DNA from: Candidatus Zixiibacteriota bacterium
GTDB taxonomy: Bacteria > Zixibacteria > MSB-5A5 > GN15 > PGXB01
Length of the DNA stretch: 64,000 nucleotides
NCBI GenBank assembly: GCA_900498245.1
Contig: LS998015.1
Coordinates: 765,259-829,258, forward strand
Reading direction: 5' to 3'
Part shown: positions 25,251 to 34,634 of the stretch, piece after piece
Numbering within the stretch: position 1 is the first letter of the stretch
Layout of the letters: every line of letters begins with the position of its first letter
Notes under the pieces: generated by a model
Told to the model about the DNA's origin: nothing
Seen by the model: only the letters and a program-made list of their open reading frames with translations
The model's database searches: none
Program-made: the position numbers and the translations under genes

Positions 25251-26263
25251 CGGTATACCTCCTTGGCCACCGCCGCCAGATCGTCGGGGATAGATATGTT
25301 GATATGCTTGGCCGTTTTCTCGTTATAGTGGAACCAGATAATACCGGGAACGGCGACCGGAATATTGGCCGGCGGTTTGCCGGAAATGACTTCGGTCGCG
25401 ATTTTTCCGGCCTGCCGGCCGATATCCTTGTAATCGAAGTCGAGGGCGAAAAGGGCTCCCGATTCCACCAGGTTGCGCGAAAATCCCATGAACGGTTTGG
25501 AGTTTCGCAAAGTGTTCAGAAGAATAAATCTCGTGGAACTGGGCGAGAAGATATTTTTGTCGGCTACCGACCAGATCCCGTCGACACAGCGATCCAGGGA
25601 ATCGAGAGCCGCCGGGATATCTTTATCGCTGTTAATTTTAAGGGCCACGAGTTCCAGCCCGGCCGCTCTCGCCATAGCGCGAGCCGGAGGAATGAGATTT
25701 TCCGTTTCCGAGGTGTATAGAACGCCGATCCGTTTCAGATCTTTGATGACCCGTTTGAAATATTGAAACTGGATGTCGGCCGGGATGTCCAGCGATGAGC
25801 CGGTTATGTTTCCTCCGGGATTGGAGAGCGTGCGGACGAAGCCGGAGGTCTCGGGATTCAAGACGGCCGAGAAGACAATCGGCTTATCCTTGATGCGATC
25901 CGATATCACCTGGGTCGCAAAGGTTCCCACGGTCAGAATCAGATACGGATTTATCTTTCTGATGGTACTGATGTTGTCATCGATCGCGGCGGCATCGCCC
26001 GAGAGGAAGACCTCATAAAAGGTCGCCGATGAATATTGCAGACTGATAGCCGAACGGATACCCTTTATGGTCCGGAGAGTGGACTCACTGCTGTCGGAAT
26101 GGACCACCGCCAGTTTGATATCATTTTGGGCGGAGAGTCTTTGGGCCGGCAGGCACAGGGCGAGAACCGCGCCGATAAGCAGTAGAAACTTTCTGACTTT
26201 ATAGTACAAAAACATTCCCGGCGTGTCGCCTCGGAGAAGTGTTAATCTATCCAAAACATTCAC
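25247..26263 (-). CDS. ABC-type substrate-binding protein (PF04392-like) of a signalling operon
   Basis: A periplasmic binding protein of the family typified by TrpX/ABC_sub_bind, with two Rossmann-like lobes: IKLAVVHSDSSE, NPYLILTVGTFATQ, KPIVFSAVLNPE, GGNITGSSLDIP (a family signature), and a second lobe with KRIGVLYTSETEN. A signal sequence is evident (VRKFLLLIGAVLALCLPAQ). The start is uncertain: GTG at 26263 has AGGAAG 7 bases upstream; ATG at 26215 gives a more standard signal peptide; a TTG at 26281 is also open. No ABC permease or ATPase gene accompanies it. Instead it is translationally coupled to a histidine kinase, so a sensory rather than transport role is likely. Family ligands include aromatic amino acids; the ligand here is unknown. 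Confidence 0.85.
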   Translation of the reverse strand: MNVLDRLTLLRGDTPGMFLYYKVRKFLLLIGAVLALCLPAQRLSAQNDIKLAVVHSDSSESTLRTIKGIRSAISLQYSSATFYEVFLSGDAAAIDDNISTIRKINPYLILTVGTFATQVISDRIKDKPIVFSAVLNPETSGFVRTLSNPGGNITGSSLDIPADIQFQYFKRVIKDLKRIGVLYTSETENLIPPARAMARAAGLELVALKINSDKDIPAALDSLDRCVDGIWSVADKNIFSPSSTRFILLNTLRNSKPFMGFSRNLVESGALFALDFDYKDIGRQAGKIATEVISGKPPANIPVAVPGIIWFHYNEKTAKHINISIPDDLAAVAKEVYR

Positions 26264-26351
26264 CTGTTTACTTCCTGTCAATCCAGTTGAGGCATATGTA
26301 TCAATCTGATTATCGGGGAATTGCCGGAAAACTTGACCGTTTCGGGGAAAT

Positions 26352-26367
26352 CGGATAATATTATCCG
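26352..26367. promoter_or_regulatory. 16-bp perfect palindrome between divergent operons (possible operator)
   Basis: CGGATAATATTATCCG is a perfect palindrome in the 290-bp gap between the signalling operon (minus) and the TonB receptor operon (plus). Its symmetry and place suit a dimeric regulator that controls one or both operons. Function is inferred. Confidence 0.45.
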
Positions 26368-26553
26368 GGTTTACGGAGTTCCCACCCCGGGGGGGGCAAA
26401 AATGTTCCGTGGGACGGGTAAAGAATTTGCCCGAATCGTCGATAATTTTTCAAGACAAGAAAAATTCTAAGTGTGTGACAATTTCAGCATCGACTAAAAA
26501 AAATATAGATATGAATGAATATTGCCCCAGAACTATTGCGCGGAGGGTTGGCT

Positions 26554-29229
26554 TTGAAAAAGGTTAAGCGTTCACTTATACTTTATTTGGCGGTTCTCGG
26601 CCTGGCCGCATTTCCCCTGCTCCTTTGGGCCGGGACGACCGGGAAAATTGCCGGAACCGTAGAGAATCAGACTACCGGGGAACCGATCCCGGGGGCCACC
26701 ATTAAGGTGGTGGGGACCGACATTGCCACCCAGACCGACAGCGACGGCGAATATTTTATAATTAACCTCCCGGCGGGCAATTACAGCCTGGCCGTTTCGG
26801 TGGTCGGTTATCAGACCGTTCAAAAAGAAAACGTCCGGGTTCTTCTGGATTTGACCACCCCGGTTGATTTTGCCGTGGAACAGGTGGAAATTCCTCTGAC
26901 GCGGCAGGTCAAGGTTTACGCGGAACGTCCCCCTATCCAGAAAGACGTAACCGATTCCCGTTCCACCATGACATCGGATCGCCTCTCATTTATACCTAAT
27001 GCCATCACGGTGCAGGGCGTCCTTACGAACATGGCCGGGACGGTGGTTGACCGGAACAACAATCTTCATGTCAGGGGCGGACGAGCCGGGACGGTGACAT
27101 ATTTCTACGACGGCTTTTCGGTCCAGGATCCGTTTGTCGGACGAGCCGGAATCAAGATTATGCCGGAGGCTCTCGAAGAAATCAGTCTGACGTCCGGCGG
27201 TTTCCCGGCCGAATACGGGGAAGCCCTGGCCGGTATCGTAAATGCGGTCTCCAAAGAAGGCTCGCAGAAGTATCTGGGGAAACTCCGGTTTTATGACGCT
27301 TTCTCGCAGCCGTATGATGTCAGCACCGGGGACTTCCGGCCGATGCAGCGGACCAAAAATAATGCGGCGGCCTACAATTTTTCCGGTCCGATACCGTACC
27401 TGTCGGGAAAGCGAGCCACCTTTTTTGCCGCCGGCGAGTACCTTCATGATAATGGATATCTGCCGCACAGCCGGGTGAAGCAGTATACGCAGTCGGGCAA
27501 AGTCGGTTTGCAGCCGTCGCCCAACTTCCGGCTGACCATGACCGGCACATACAGCAATTCGAATGCACAGCTTTATACCCATCGGGATGTCAACGATCGT
27601 TCCTATGACTACAATCTCGACGGCCTGGGATTGAATAAATCAAAAGCCTACCTGTATGGAATGAAGGGGAACTACAATCTGGACGCCAAGAATATTTTGA
27701 TATTTTCCTATAACCATTTCTATACGGAATCAAAAACGGCGCCGGAGCAGTACTATGACCTTTATTGGAACAAGTGGCCGGGATATTCGGAAGATTCCAA
27801 CGGCGTTTATAACGGCACCATACAGGATCATTATTCTCTATCGACGGATTACTTCCTGACGGGGTTCAGTGCCGGGGATGATTTCAACCCGGTTTATTTG
27901 AAGCGGTACACGAAATATGACGCCCTGTCGCTGAATTTCACCAGCCAGTTCAACAAATTCAATCAGGTGAGACTTGGGACGGAGTACCGCAAGTATGACA
28001 TCTTCTGGGACAATAAGCAGTTTTACAATATCAAGCCGTACGGTGAGAAATACAATAACAAGCCGGTCTATGCACTCATATTTGCGCAGGATAAACTGGA
28101 ACTTCGCGATATGATCATCAACGCCGGTTTGCGCTGGGATTACCTGAACTCCGAAGTGAGTTACTGGCCCAACGTTCTCGACACGGTTCATTATGCGAAA
28201 ATTCATTCCGAGCCCAAATCGCAATTGTCGCCGCGACTCGGGATATCGCACCCGATTTCCGACGACGCCGTGATCCGTTTCAACTACGGTTATTTCTTCC
28301 AGGTTCCGAACTACACATATATGTACACCAACCTGCAGGCGAACCTGAGCAGCGGTTATCCGCTGGTGGGCAATCCCGATCTCAAGGCCGAAAGGACCGT
28401 TTCCTATGAATTGGGACTGAATCAGTTGATCGGGACGGAACTTCGGCTCGATGTAACGCTCTATTATAAGGACATCAAGAATCTGGTGGCGACGCGGGAG
28501 ATCGGTCTGAACGGCCCGGCCAGCCCGGTGACGCAATATGTTAATGAGGACTATGGATCGGTCAAGGGGTTCGATCTGACCCTGGAGAAGATCGCCCGGG
28601 GCAATTTCTCGGGGTCGCTCGTTTACAGTTATATGATCGCCAAGGGGAATTCTTCGGCGGCGACCGAAGGGTATTACAATTATATCACGCAATCGGGGAC
28701 GGCCGACACGGTGATGCCCAAAGCGGAATTTCCGCTTTCGTTCGATCAGCGGCACACAATCACGGCCAATCTTGATTTCCGGGTTCCGCGGGATTGGAGG
28801 GGTCATCTGTTCGGGATGACGGTGCCGGGAGCCTGGGGGCTTAATATGGTCGGTCATTACGGATCGGGACTGCCGTACACGGTCACCGATGACCAGGGGC
28901 GACGATTCGGAGGGCTGAACGAGGCACGTCTGCCAGCGACCTATTCGGTCGATATGCGCTTCAACAAAGATATGTTCCTGAAAGGTGAGGACGTCTTCTT
29001 CTCCTTCTTTGTCGAAGTCGAAAATCTTTTCAACCGCCGGAATATCTTGAATGTCTATACCAATACCGGTCGCGCCGATTTCGACAACCGCAGTACTGTC
29101 AGCGATCCTGACGGTCCCGGTCCCTTTACGGCCGCCGATGCCAATAAATATTACAGGTTGATGGCAATGGATCCGCAGAATTATGCGCCTCCGCGGACGA
29201 TTCGTCTGGGCCTTGAATTTAATTTCTGA
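26554..29229 (+). CDS. TonB-dependent outer-membrane receptor with N-terminal carboxypeptidase-regulatory-like domain
   Basis: An 891-residue outer-membrane protein. Start chosen at TTG 26554, with GGAGG 7 bases upstream and a proper signal peptide right after it (KKVKRSLILYLAVLGLAA); the ATG at 26515 has no Shine-Dalgarno site. Residues about 27-110 form a CarboxypepD_reg-like beta-sandwich (GKIAGTVENQTTGEPIPGAT), about 130-240 a plug domain (LHVRGGRAGTVTYFYDGFSV, GGFPAEYGEALAGIVNAVS), and the rest a beta-barrel ending in RTIRLGLEFNF with a terminal Phe. No clear TonB box was seen. It leads a three-gene operon with a surface protein and a PorV-like protein. The ligand is unknown; there is no SusD-like partner. 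Confidence 0.93.
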   Translation: MKKVKRSLILYLAVLGLAAFPLLLWAGTTGKIAGTVENQTTGEPIPGATIKVVGTDIATQTDSDGEYFIINLPAGNYSLAVSVVGYQTVQKENVRVLLDLTTPVDFAVEQVEIPLTRQVKVYAERPPIQKDVTDSRSTMTSDRLSFIPNAITVQGVLTNMAGTVVDRNNNLHVRGGRAGTVTYFYDGFSVQDPFVGRAGIKIMPEALEEISLTSGGFPAEYGEALAGIVNAVSKEGSQKYLGKLRFYDAFSQPYDVSTGDFRPMQRTKNNAAAYNFSGPIPYLSGKRATFFAAGEYLHDNGYLPHSRVKQYTQSGKVGLQPSPNFRLTMTGTYSNSNAQLYTHRDVNDRSYDYNLDGLGLNKSKAYLYGMKGNYNLDAKNILIFSYNHFYTESKTAPEQYYDLYWNKWPGYSEDSNGVYNGTIQDHYSLSTDYFLTGFSAGDDFNPVYLKRYTKYDALSLNFTSQFNKFNQVRLGTEYRKYDIFWDNKQFYNIKPYGEKYNNKPVYALIFAQDKLELRDMIINAGLRWDYLNSEVSYWPNVLDTVHYAKIHSEPKSQLSPRLGISHPISDDAVIRFNYGYFFQVPNYTYMYTNLQANLSSGYPLVGNPDLKAERTVSYELGLNQLIGTELRLDVTLYYKDIKNLVATREIGLNGPASPVTQYVNEDYGSVKGFDLTLEKIARGNFSGSLVYSYMIAKGNSSAATEGYYNYITQSGTADTVMPKAEFPLSFDQRHTITANLDFRVPRDWRGHLFGMTVPGAWGLNMVGHYGSGLPYTVTDDQGRRFGGLNEARLPATYSVDMRFNKDMFLKGEDVFFSFFVEVENLFNRRNILNVYTNTGRADFDNRSTVSDPDGPGPFTAADANKYYRLMAMDPQNYAPPRTIRLGLEFNF

Positions 29230-29239
29230 TGAGGTCGAT

Positions 29240-31900
29240 ATGAGAAAAAAGAATAACAAATACGCATATGTTTTTCTGCTGGTTGCCGTCACGATTCTCT
29301 TCTCCTTGACCGCTGCGGCCCGAACCTTCAAGACGACTCAGCCCTCCCCGGAAATGATCAAACAGATAGTACACGACAAGGGCAATATCAGAACCACGGT
29401 CGATAACTGGGGATTGATCGGCGGCTACAGCTATTATGGTTTTCCGTCGGGCGAATGGCCCAAAAATTCTGGTCACGATTATATCGGAGAAATGAAATAC
29501 TGGATGGGAGCCATTACACCGACCAATGATACCGTGGTGACCGATACGGATGAAGACTTCCGTCCGATCCCGTCACTGATATCAGGTGTCAGCAGTTATG
29601 ATATCCGCCTCTCAACCGATTCGACATCGTTTGATTTTGATATTTCCGATACTATCGGACTCGGTTACGGCAATCCGGCTCTCGGCTGGCGGGTCTGGAA
29701 CCCGGACAGCAATGCCTGGACCTATAACAACATTTATGTCAATGCCGATTCCGCCTATCATCCCGGCGGACCGACCGCTCTGCAGCAGTCGTTTTACCGT
29801 TTCGAGGACGGCAACAGCGTGAATTCCCTGGGCCTGCAATTGACGCAGACGATGTACCAATGGAATTACTGCTACAACGAAAATATTATTTTTGTGGTGC
29901 TCGAAATCACGAACGTCTCCGGGGTCGATTACCCCGATTTTGCCTTCGCCATTTATGCCGATTTTGACGTTGGCGGTCCCGACGGGACCGGCGAAAACGG
30001 ACGTCTCGGCGATTTGGTCGCTTCCGATTCGGCCAATAATCTGGCCTGGACCTATGATGCCGACGGGTATGATCCCGGGTGGGGACCGATGGTGCAGAGC
30101 GGTATTATGGGCACCAAATATCTGGAGACGCCCGACGGGATCGGCATGACGGCTTTCCGGACGGGACAGTGGGAACTGATTCCCGACAACGATCCGGGTA
30201 AATTCGAAATGATAAGTTCGAATCAGTATGACGTCTCTTTGCCGCCGACCGATCAGTACTACATCCAGTGCACGCGGGGCATCAGCCTGACCGCGGGGAA
30301 GACAGTGCGGGTGGTTTATGCCATCGTGGCCGGGCAGACTCTTACAGACTTCTATGATAACGCCAATATGGCCCAGACACTTTATGATAATCATTTTGTC
30401 GGGCCCCAGCCGCCCGTGGTTCCCGCACTGACGGCCCGTGCCGGCGACAAGAAGGTTTATCTCAGCTGGGGGGATACCTCCGAAGTCGATATCGATCCCC
30501 TGAGCGGTCAGCACGATTTCCGCGGCTACAAATTATATCGCTCCACCAATCAAGGGGCGACCTGGGGATTTGTCTCAGCCACGAGCGGCGGATGCCTCAA
30601 GACCGATTATACGCCTATCGCCGCTTACCAGATTGAAAACTATGGGGAACCGATCAGGCACACTTTTATCGACAGCGGCCTGACAAATGGAAAAGAATAT
30701 TGGTACTGCCTGGTGGCCTATGATGCCGGCGATTCGGCGGTGCCGATCGGATCGTTGCAGAATGGTTTCGGAACGCCGGGAAGCGACCGGAACGCCGTCA
30801 AGGTTTTCCCCCGGAACGACCCGGCCGGATATTACAACGCTCTTTCGACTATCGAACATCAGGTTGCGGGAGAGGTCACGCCGTCCGACGGCGTGGTGCA
30901 TCCCGTGATCTTCAACCCCGCGCAGGTCACCGGCAATGATTATGAAGTGACCTTCGCGGAGACCGATGAGCAGACTTCCTGGAATCTTATCAATACAACC
31001 ACCGGCGACACCCTGCTCAAGGACCAGACCAACCAGGACGGCGATCTCAAGTATTACAGCGTGGTCGACGGCCTGCAGGTCGTGGTAACCAACGGCGAGC
31101 GCTCACCGCGGGCCTGGGATCAAACCTCTTTCGCTACTCCGGGCGACACGACTCTGCACCTCGGATTCACTTATGGCCCGATGTCGGATTTCTGGGGTTA
31201 CCCGCGCGGATCGGACAAGCATTTCCGTTGCACTTACGAATTCCGCGTCACCGACAGCGGTTCGACCGGATATTCGATTATGGATGATGTTACCCCGATT
31301 CATCTGCCGTTTGAAATCTGGAATACCACTCTGGGATATCAGGTCTTCGCCGAGATTTATGATCAGAACGGCAACGATATCTGGGAGCCGAGTTCGCGCG
31401 ATTACATTTCCATTGTCGATTATCCGTACGACAGCAGTCCGCATCCGGAAGTTTTTCCTTATAATCATGTCTGGTTCTTCCGTTTCGCCATCAGCGATAC
31501 GAGTTACGCGGTCGGCGATGTCTTTACGGTCGAGGGGGCGCCCGTGAATGGCGCGCCGGACCGGTTTGTATTCAAGACCGATGGTGTCAATGCCGCCGCG
31601 GCCTCGACCGAATTGAAGAATATAAAAGTCGTTCCCGATCCCTATATCGCCCACGCTTCCTGGGAGAATGATAAATTCACCCGGAAACTGCAATTCATTC
31701 ATCTGCCGGATGTCTGCACGATAAGAGTCTATACGCTGAGCGGAGATCTGGTGACGACTTTGAGCCATACCGACGGGACCGGAAGCGCGGACTGGAACAT
31801 GCTATCACAGGATGGCCTGGAAATCGCCCCGGGTGTCTATTTTTACCAGGTTGAATCGAAATATGGAAACCGCCTTGGCCGGTTTGCCGTGATAAAATAG
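29240..31900 (+). CDS. Large exported protein with FN3-like segment and C-terminal FlgD/Por-type sorting-like domain
   Basis: An 886-residue secreted protein. The ATG at 29240 has GAGG upstream and is followed by a signal peptide (YVFLLVAVTILFSLTAAA). The N-terminal 370 residues form an unnamed domain rich in Tyr, Trp and Asp (NTTFDIxDT-like, GGYSYYGFPSGEWP). An FN3-like region follows near residue 395 (PALTARAGDKKVYLSWGDTS). The last 90 residues resemble FlgD-Ig/type IX sorting domains: IKVVPDPYIAH, CTIRVYTLSGDLV, GVYFYQVESKYG and a terminal FAVIK. It lies 10 bases after the TonB receptor gene and 11 before a PorV-like gene, which suggests export with PorV's help. Function is unknown. Confidence 0.82.
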   Translation: MRKKNNKYAYVFLLVAVTILFSLTAAARTFKTTQPSPEMIKQIVHDKGNIRTTVDNWGLIGGYSYYGFPSGEWPKNSGHDYIGEMKYWMGAITPTNDTVVTDTDEDFRPIPSLISGVSSYDIRLSTDSTSFDFDISDTIGLGYGNPALGWRVWNPDSNAWTYNNIYVNADSAYHPGGPTALQQSFYRFEDGNSVNSLGLQLTQTMYQWNYCYNENIIFVVLEITNVSGVDYPDFAFAIYADFDVGGPDGTGENGRLGDLVASDSANNLAWTYDADGYDPGWGPMVQSGIMGTKYLETPDGIGMTAFRTGQWELIPDNDPGKFEMISSNQYDVSLPPTDQYYIQCTRGISLTAGKTVRVVYAIVAGQTLTDFYDNANMAQTLYDNHFVGPQPPVVPALTARAGDKKVYLSWGDTSEVDIDPLSGQHDFRGYKLYRSTNQGATWGFVSATSGGCLKTDYTPIAAYQIENYGEPIRHTFIDSGLTNGKEYWYCLVAYDAGDSAVPIGSLQNGFGTPGSDRNAVKVFPRNDPAGYYNALSTIEHQVAGEVTPSDGVVHPVIFNPAQVTGNDYEVTFAETDEQTSWNLINTTTGDTLLKDQTNQDGDLKYYSVVDGLQVVVTNGERSPRAWDQTSFATPGDTTLHLGFTYGPMSDFWGYPRGSDKHFRCTYEFRVTDSGSTGYSIMDDVTPIHLPFEIWNTTLGYQVFAEIYDQNGNDIWEPSSRDYISIVDYPYDSSPHPEVFPYNHVWFFRFAISDTSYAVGDVFTVEGAPVNGAPDRFVFKTDGVNAAAASTELKNIKVVPDPYIAHASWENDKFTRKLQFIHLPDVCTIRVYTLSGDLVTTLSHTDGTGSADWNMLSQDGLEIAPGVYFYQVESKYGNRLGRFAVIK

Positions 31901-31911
31901 GAGAAAACGCC

Positions 31912-32916
31912 ATGTTAAAAAAGATCCTAATTGTGATGACCGCAGTTGTCCTGTGCGGGACAGCTCTGGCCGGCGAATTCTCTAAAACCGGAACCGCCGG
32001 CGCCCAGTTTCTGAAAGTCGGTGTGGGAGCCAGATACCACGGGCTGGGCGAAGCCAGTGTCGCCACGGTTAATGATATCTACTCGATGTACTGGAACCCC
32101 GCCGGCCTGATCAATATCAATAACAGCGAAGTGGCTTTTACTTATGTCAATTATCTGACCGATGTAAATCTCAATTATGTAGCGTACGCCCGCCGCATGG
32201 GGACTCTCGGGGTTTTTGGGGCCTCGGTGACCGTCCTTTCCATGCCGGATCAGGAGATTACGACGGTTGATCAGCCGGACGGTACCGGATATAAGTATTC
32301 CTCTTCCTCCTTTGCGTTTCAGTTGAGTTATGCCACTCAGTTGACCAGCCAGTTTTCGTTCGGCTTGAGCGCCAAGTATCTGGGGGAGAAGATATACAGG
32401 GAGAAGGCCTACGGCTTTGCTTTTGATTTCGGGACTCTTCTCTACACCGGTTATCGCTCGCTTCGGATCGGCATGAATATTTCCAATATGGGACCGGAAA
32501 TGAAATTCGACGGGCCCGATCTCGATGTTTTTTACGATCCGGATCAATCGAATCCCAACCAGGACCCGTTCAACAGCCGTCTTAAGACCGACCCCTATGA
32601 TTTGCCGCTTCTTTTCCGAATCGGGATGGCGTATGACTGGCAACTGGGGAGCCGGATGAAACTGACCACGTCCGGTGAAGTCAAGCATCCCAATGATAAT
32701 ATCCAGCAGGGTTCGCTGGGGGCGGAATTGAACTGGAACGAACATTATTTCCTGCGGGGTGGATATAAGTTCAACTATGAGGAAGAAGGGTTGGGCCTGG
32801 GCGGCGGTTTGCAGACCAAATTGACTGAGACGACCGATCTGGTTATCGATTATGCCTGGGTTGATTTCGGGCGGCTTAATGCGGTTCACCGGTTTTCGGC
32901 GTCAGTCAGGTTTTAG
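31912..32916 (+). CDS. PorV/PorQ-family outer-membrane protein
   Basis: A 334-residue predicted 14-strand FadL-like barrel. It has a signal peptide (1-20) and the family's N-terminal signature: AGAQFLKVGVGARYHGLGEA followed by DIYSMYWNPAGL. Amphipathic strands follow (LNYVAYARRMGTLGVFGASV, FSFGLSAKYLGEKIY), and the C-terminus (HRFSASVRF) ends in Phe as in many barrels. In Bacteroidota, PorV shuttles type IX cargo to the attachment complex and PorQ is a related subunit. In this window it is co-transcribed with a TonB receptor and a protein with a sorting-like C-terminus, so a cargo-linked role is plausible. Other core type IX genes are not in the window. Confidence 0.88.
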   Translation: MLKKILIVMTAVVLCGTALAGEFSKTGTAGAQFLKVGVGARYHGLGEASVATVNDIYSMYWNPAGLININNSEVAFTYVNYLTDVNLNYVAYARRMGTLGVFGASVTVLSMPDQEITTVDQPDGTGYKYSSSSFAFQLSYATQLTSQFSFGLSAKYLGEKIYREKAYGFAFDFGTLLYTGYRSLRIGMNISNMGPEMKFDGPDLDVFYDPDQSNPNQDPFNSRLKTDPYDLPLLFRIGMAYDWQLGSRMKLTTSGEVKHPNDNIQQGSLGAELNWNEHYFLRGGYKFNYEEEGLGLGGGLQTKLTETTDLVIDYAWVDFGRLNAVHRFSASVRF

Positions 32917-32935
32917 GTATAGCCATAAGTCTGGG

Positions 32936-32967
32936 GGCCTGACCCAAAAGGTCGGGCCTCTTTTTTT
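32936..32967 (+). terminator. Rho-independent terminator of the TonB-surface protein-PorV operon
   Basis: GGCCTGACC and GGTCGGGCC pair (one G-T) around CAAAA, then TCTTTTTTT, 20 bases after the PorV-like stop. Confidence 0.85.
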
Positions 32968-33046
32968 GCCCGAAATGGTTTATTTTCGCCGTAAAATTGT
33001 ATATTTATATAAATTGCTTACCCTTTCATTGCGGGAGAAGAGACCG

Positions 33047-34633
33047 ATGTCTGAAAAAAAATTGCGGTTAGCCGGATTAATTATCTTATCACTGATGATT
33101 CTTCAACCTGCGGCGGTACGGGCGCAGGGGGATGAAACCAAAATAGTCGGTCTGTTTCAAAACTACCTTGATCTGATTGTTTCGGGAAATTATGAGTCGG
33201 CGCGAGGCTTATGGCACCCGGACATATCGACCCGCGACAATCGTCTGGGGATCAATTATGAGGGGATCGAAATAAAATCGGATTGCGGCTCACCCGCGGT
33301 ATATGCCACCAAACAGGTACGAAATGCCCTGTTGCAGAGTTATCCCACTGTCGCGGCTCTTGACAGCGACTATTACCGGGTCAATTTTCTCGCGCAAATG
33401 GGGGAGCAGAAACTGTCGCACTACTATTATATGAAGAAATTCGGGCAGGACTTCTGGTTTATCCAGCCCCAGGATTATTTTGCTGTCACCTGGCCGGTCA
33501 AGGAATCGAAATATTTCCGGTTTCATGTCAATCCGGTGAGTGAGAAGTATTTCAATGATTACGGGGTATCTTCGCTCGATGATTTTATCGACCGGGTGGC
33601 AACCAGAATCAATATTCCGCCGGAACGGCTGGCGGTCCTGGCCCAGAACAAAATCGATTACTACCTCTGCAGTAACGAAACCGAGGTGGGCCGGATTACC
33701 GGCCATGTCACCCGCGGGGAATATGACCTGGCCTCGGATGCCGTCATAACCTGCATTTTCCCTCATTATCATGAAGTGGGTCATCTGCTGGTCAATTTCA
33801 AATTGCAAAACCTGCCGCTGTTCACCCGTTCGTTTATGCAGGAAGGCACAGCGGTTTTTCTCGGGGGGAGGTGGCAGCGTTCTTCGGACGTCATGCTCGA
33901 TTTCGGAGGATATATTGTTCGATATGATATCGCCAATCTCGATTCGATTTTAATCAATGCCGATACCGCCAATCCTCTCGGGGCGGATATAAATTATCCG
34001 GTGGCGGCCTGTTTCGCCGATTATATGATCACCAATTCCGGGCTGGACAAATTTTTCACTCTGTATCGCGCCCTCTCCGGAGATTATGCTTCCTATATCG
34101 ATGCGAATGTCGACAGTCTTAAGAACATCATAACATCTGTAACCGGGCGCAAGTGGGATGATTTGCAGACCGATTTTACGAATTTCTGCAAGATTCGCCT
34201 GCCTAAAGAGGCCAGAATTTTCCCCGGTGATGTGGTGACATCACAGGCGCTCGTGACCGAAAAGGGATTCGATTTATCGGCCTCGGACAAATGGATCAAG
34301 GTTGTCTATCATCCGGATTCCACCGAAAAAACCGATGCCAGTTTCCTGTTCGATAAAGATGCCGGGATGAAAGAGAAAAAATCGACCCTGTTTGACGAGC
34401 AGTTCAAGGGAAAGGAGACCTTCGCCGGGTATCGCTACGGTATTCGTCTCGACAAAAATGAAATCGGGGTCTACGATTATTTCACCAATCAGTTGATTGC
34501 CAAGTACGTCCGCGATTTTAACCCGAGCCCGGCGTATTATGACAGCACCGCGAACCGCTTGACCGCCTTTTTTGACTGGAGCGTTCTGGGGGACAAGATT
34601 CCCGAAATGGCCGATCACGAGTTGATCGAGTAG
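33047..34633 (+). CDS. Exported gluzincin-like protein (HEVGH)
   Basis: A 528-residue exported protein (signal peptide about 8-27, LAGLIILSLMILQPAAV). The start at 33047 has a GGGAG/GAAGAG region upstream; the frame stays open upstream across the PorV gene but without family similarity. The N-terminal part (about 30-130, LFQNYLDLIVSGNYESARGL) resembles an NTF2/SnoaL-type domain. The middle has HEVGH at residues 242-246 and, downstream, MQEGTAVFLGG, whose Glu fits the third zinc ligand of MA-clan peptidases. The C-terminal half is uncharacterised. It is the second gluzincin-like protein in the window besides the one at 2476. The substrate is unknown. Confidence 0.72.
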   Translation: MSEKKLRLAGLIILSLMILQPAAVRAQGDETKIVGLFQNYLDLIVSGNYESARGLWHPDISTRDNRLGINYEGIEIKSDCGSPAVYATKQVRNALLQSYPTVAALDSDYYRVNFLAQMGEQKLSHYYYMKKFGQDFWFIQPQDYFAVTWPVKESKYFRFHVNPVSEKYFNDYGVSSLDDFIDRVATRINIPPERLAVLAQNKIDYYLCSNETEVGRITGHVTRGEYDLASDAVITCIFPHYHEVGHLLVNFKLQNLPLFTRSFMQEGTAVFLGGRWQRSSDVMLDFGGYIVRYDIANLDSILINADTANPLGADINYPVAACFADYMITNSGLDKFFTLYRALSGDYASYIDANVDSLKNIITSVTGRKWDDLQTDFTNFCKIRLPKEARIFPGDVVTSQALVTEKGFDLSASDKWIKVVYHPDSTEKTDASFLFDKDAGMKEKKSTLFDEQFKGKETFAGYRYGIRLDKNEIGVYDYFTNQLIAKYVRDFNPSPAYYDSTANRLTAFFDWSVLGDKIPEMADHELIE

Positions 34634-34634
34634 T

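Noticed and set aside
26282..26553. Possible riboswitch upstream of the TonB receptor
   Set aside because: I looked for cobalamin-type conserved boxes and found only the palindrome; the leader lacks the expected core.
27838..29331. 497-codon open frame opposite the TonB receptor gene
   Set aside because: Antisense shadow of a GC-biased real gene; no Shine-Dalgarno site and an implausible protein composition.
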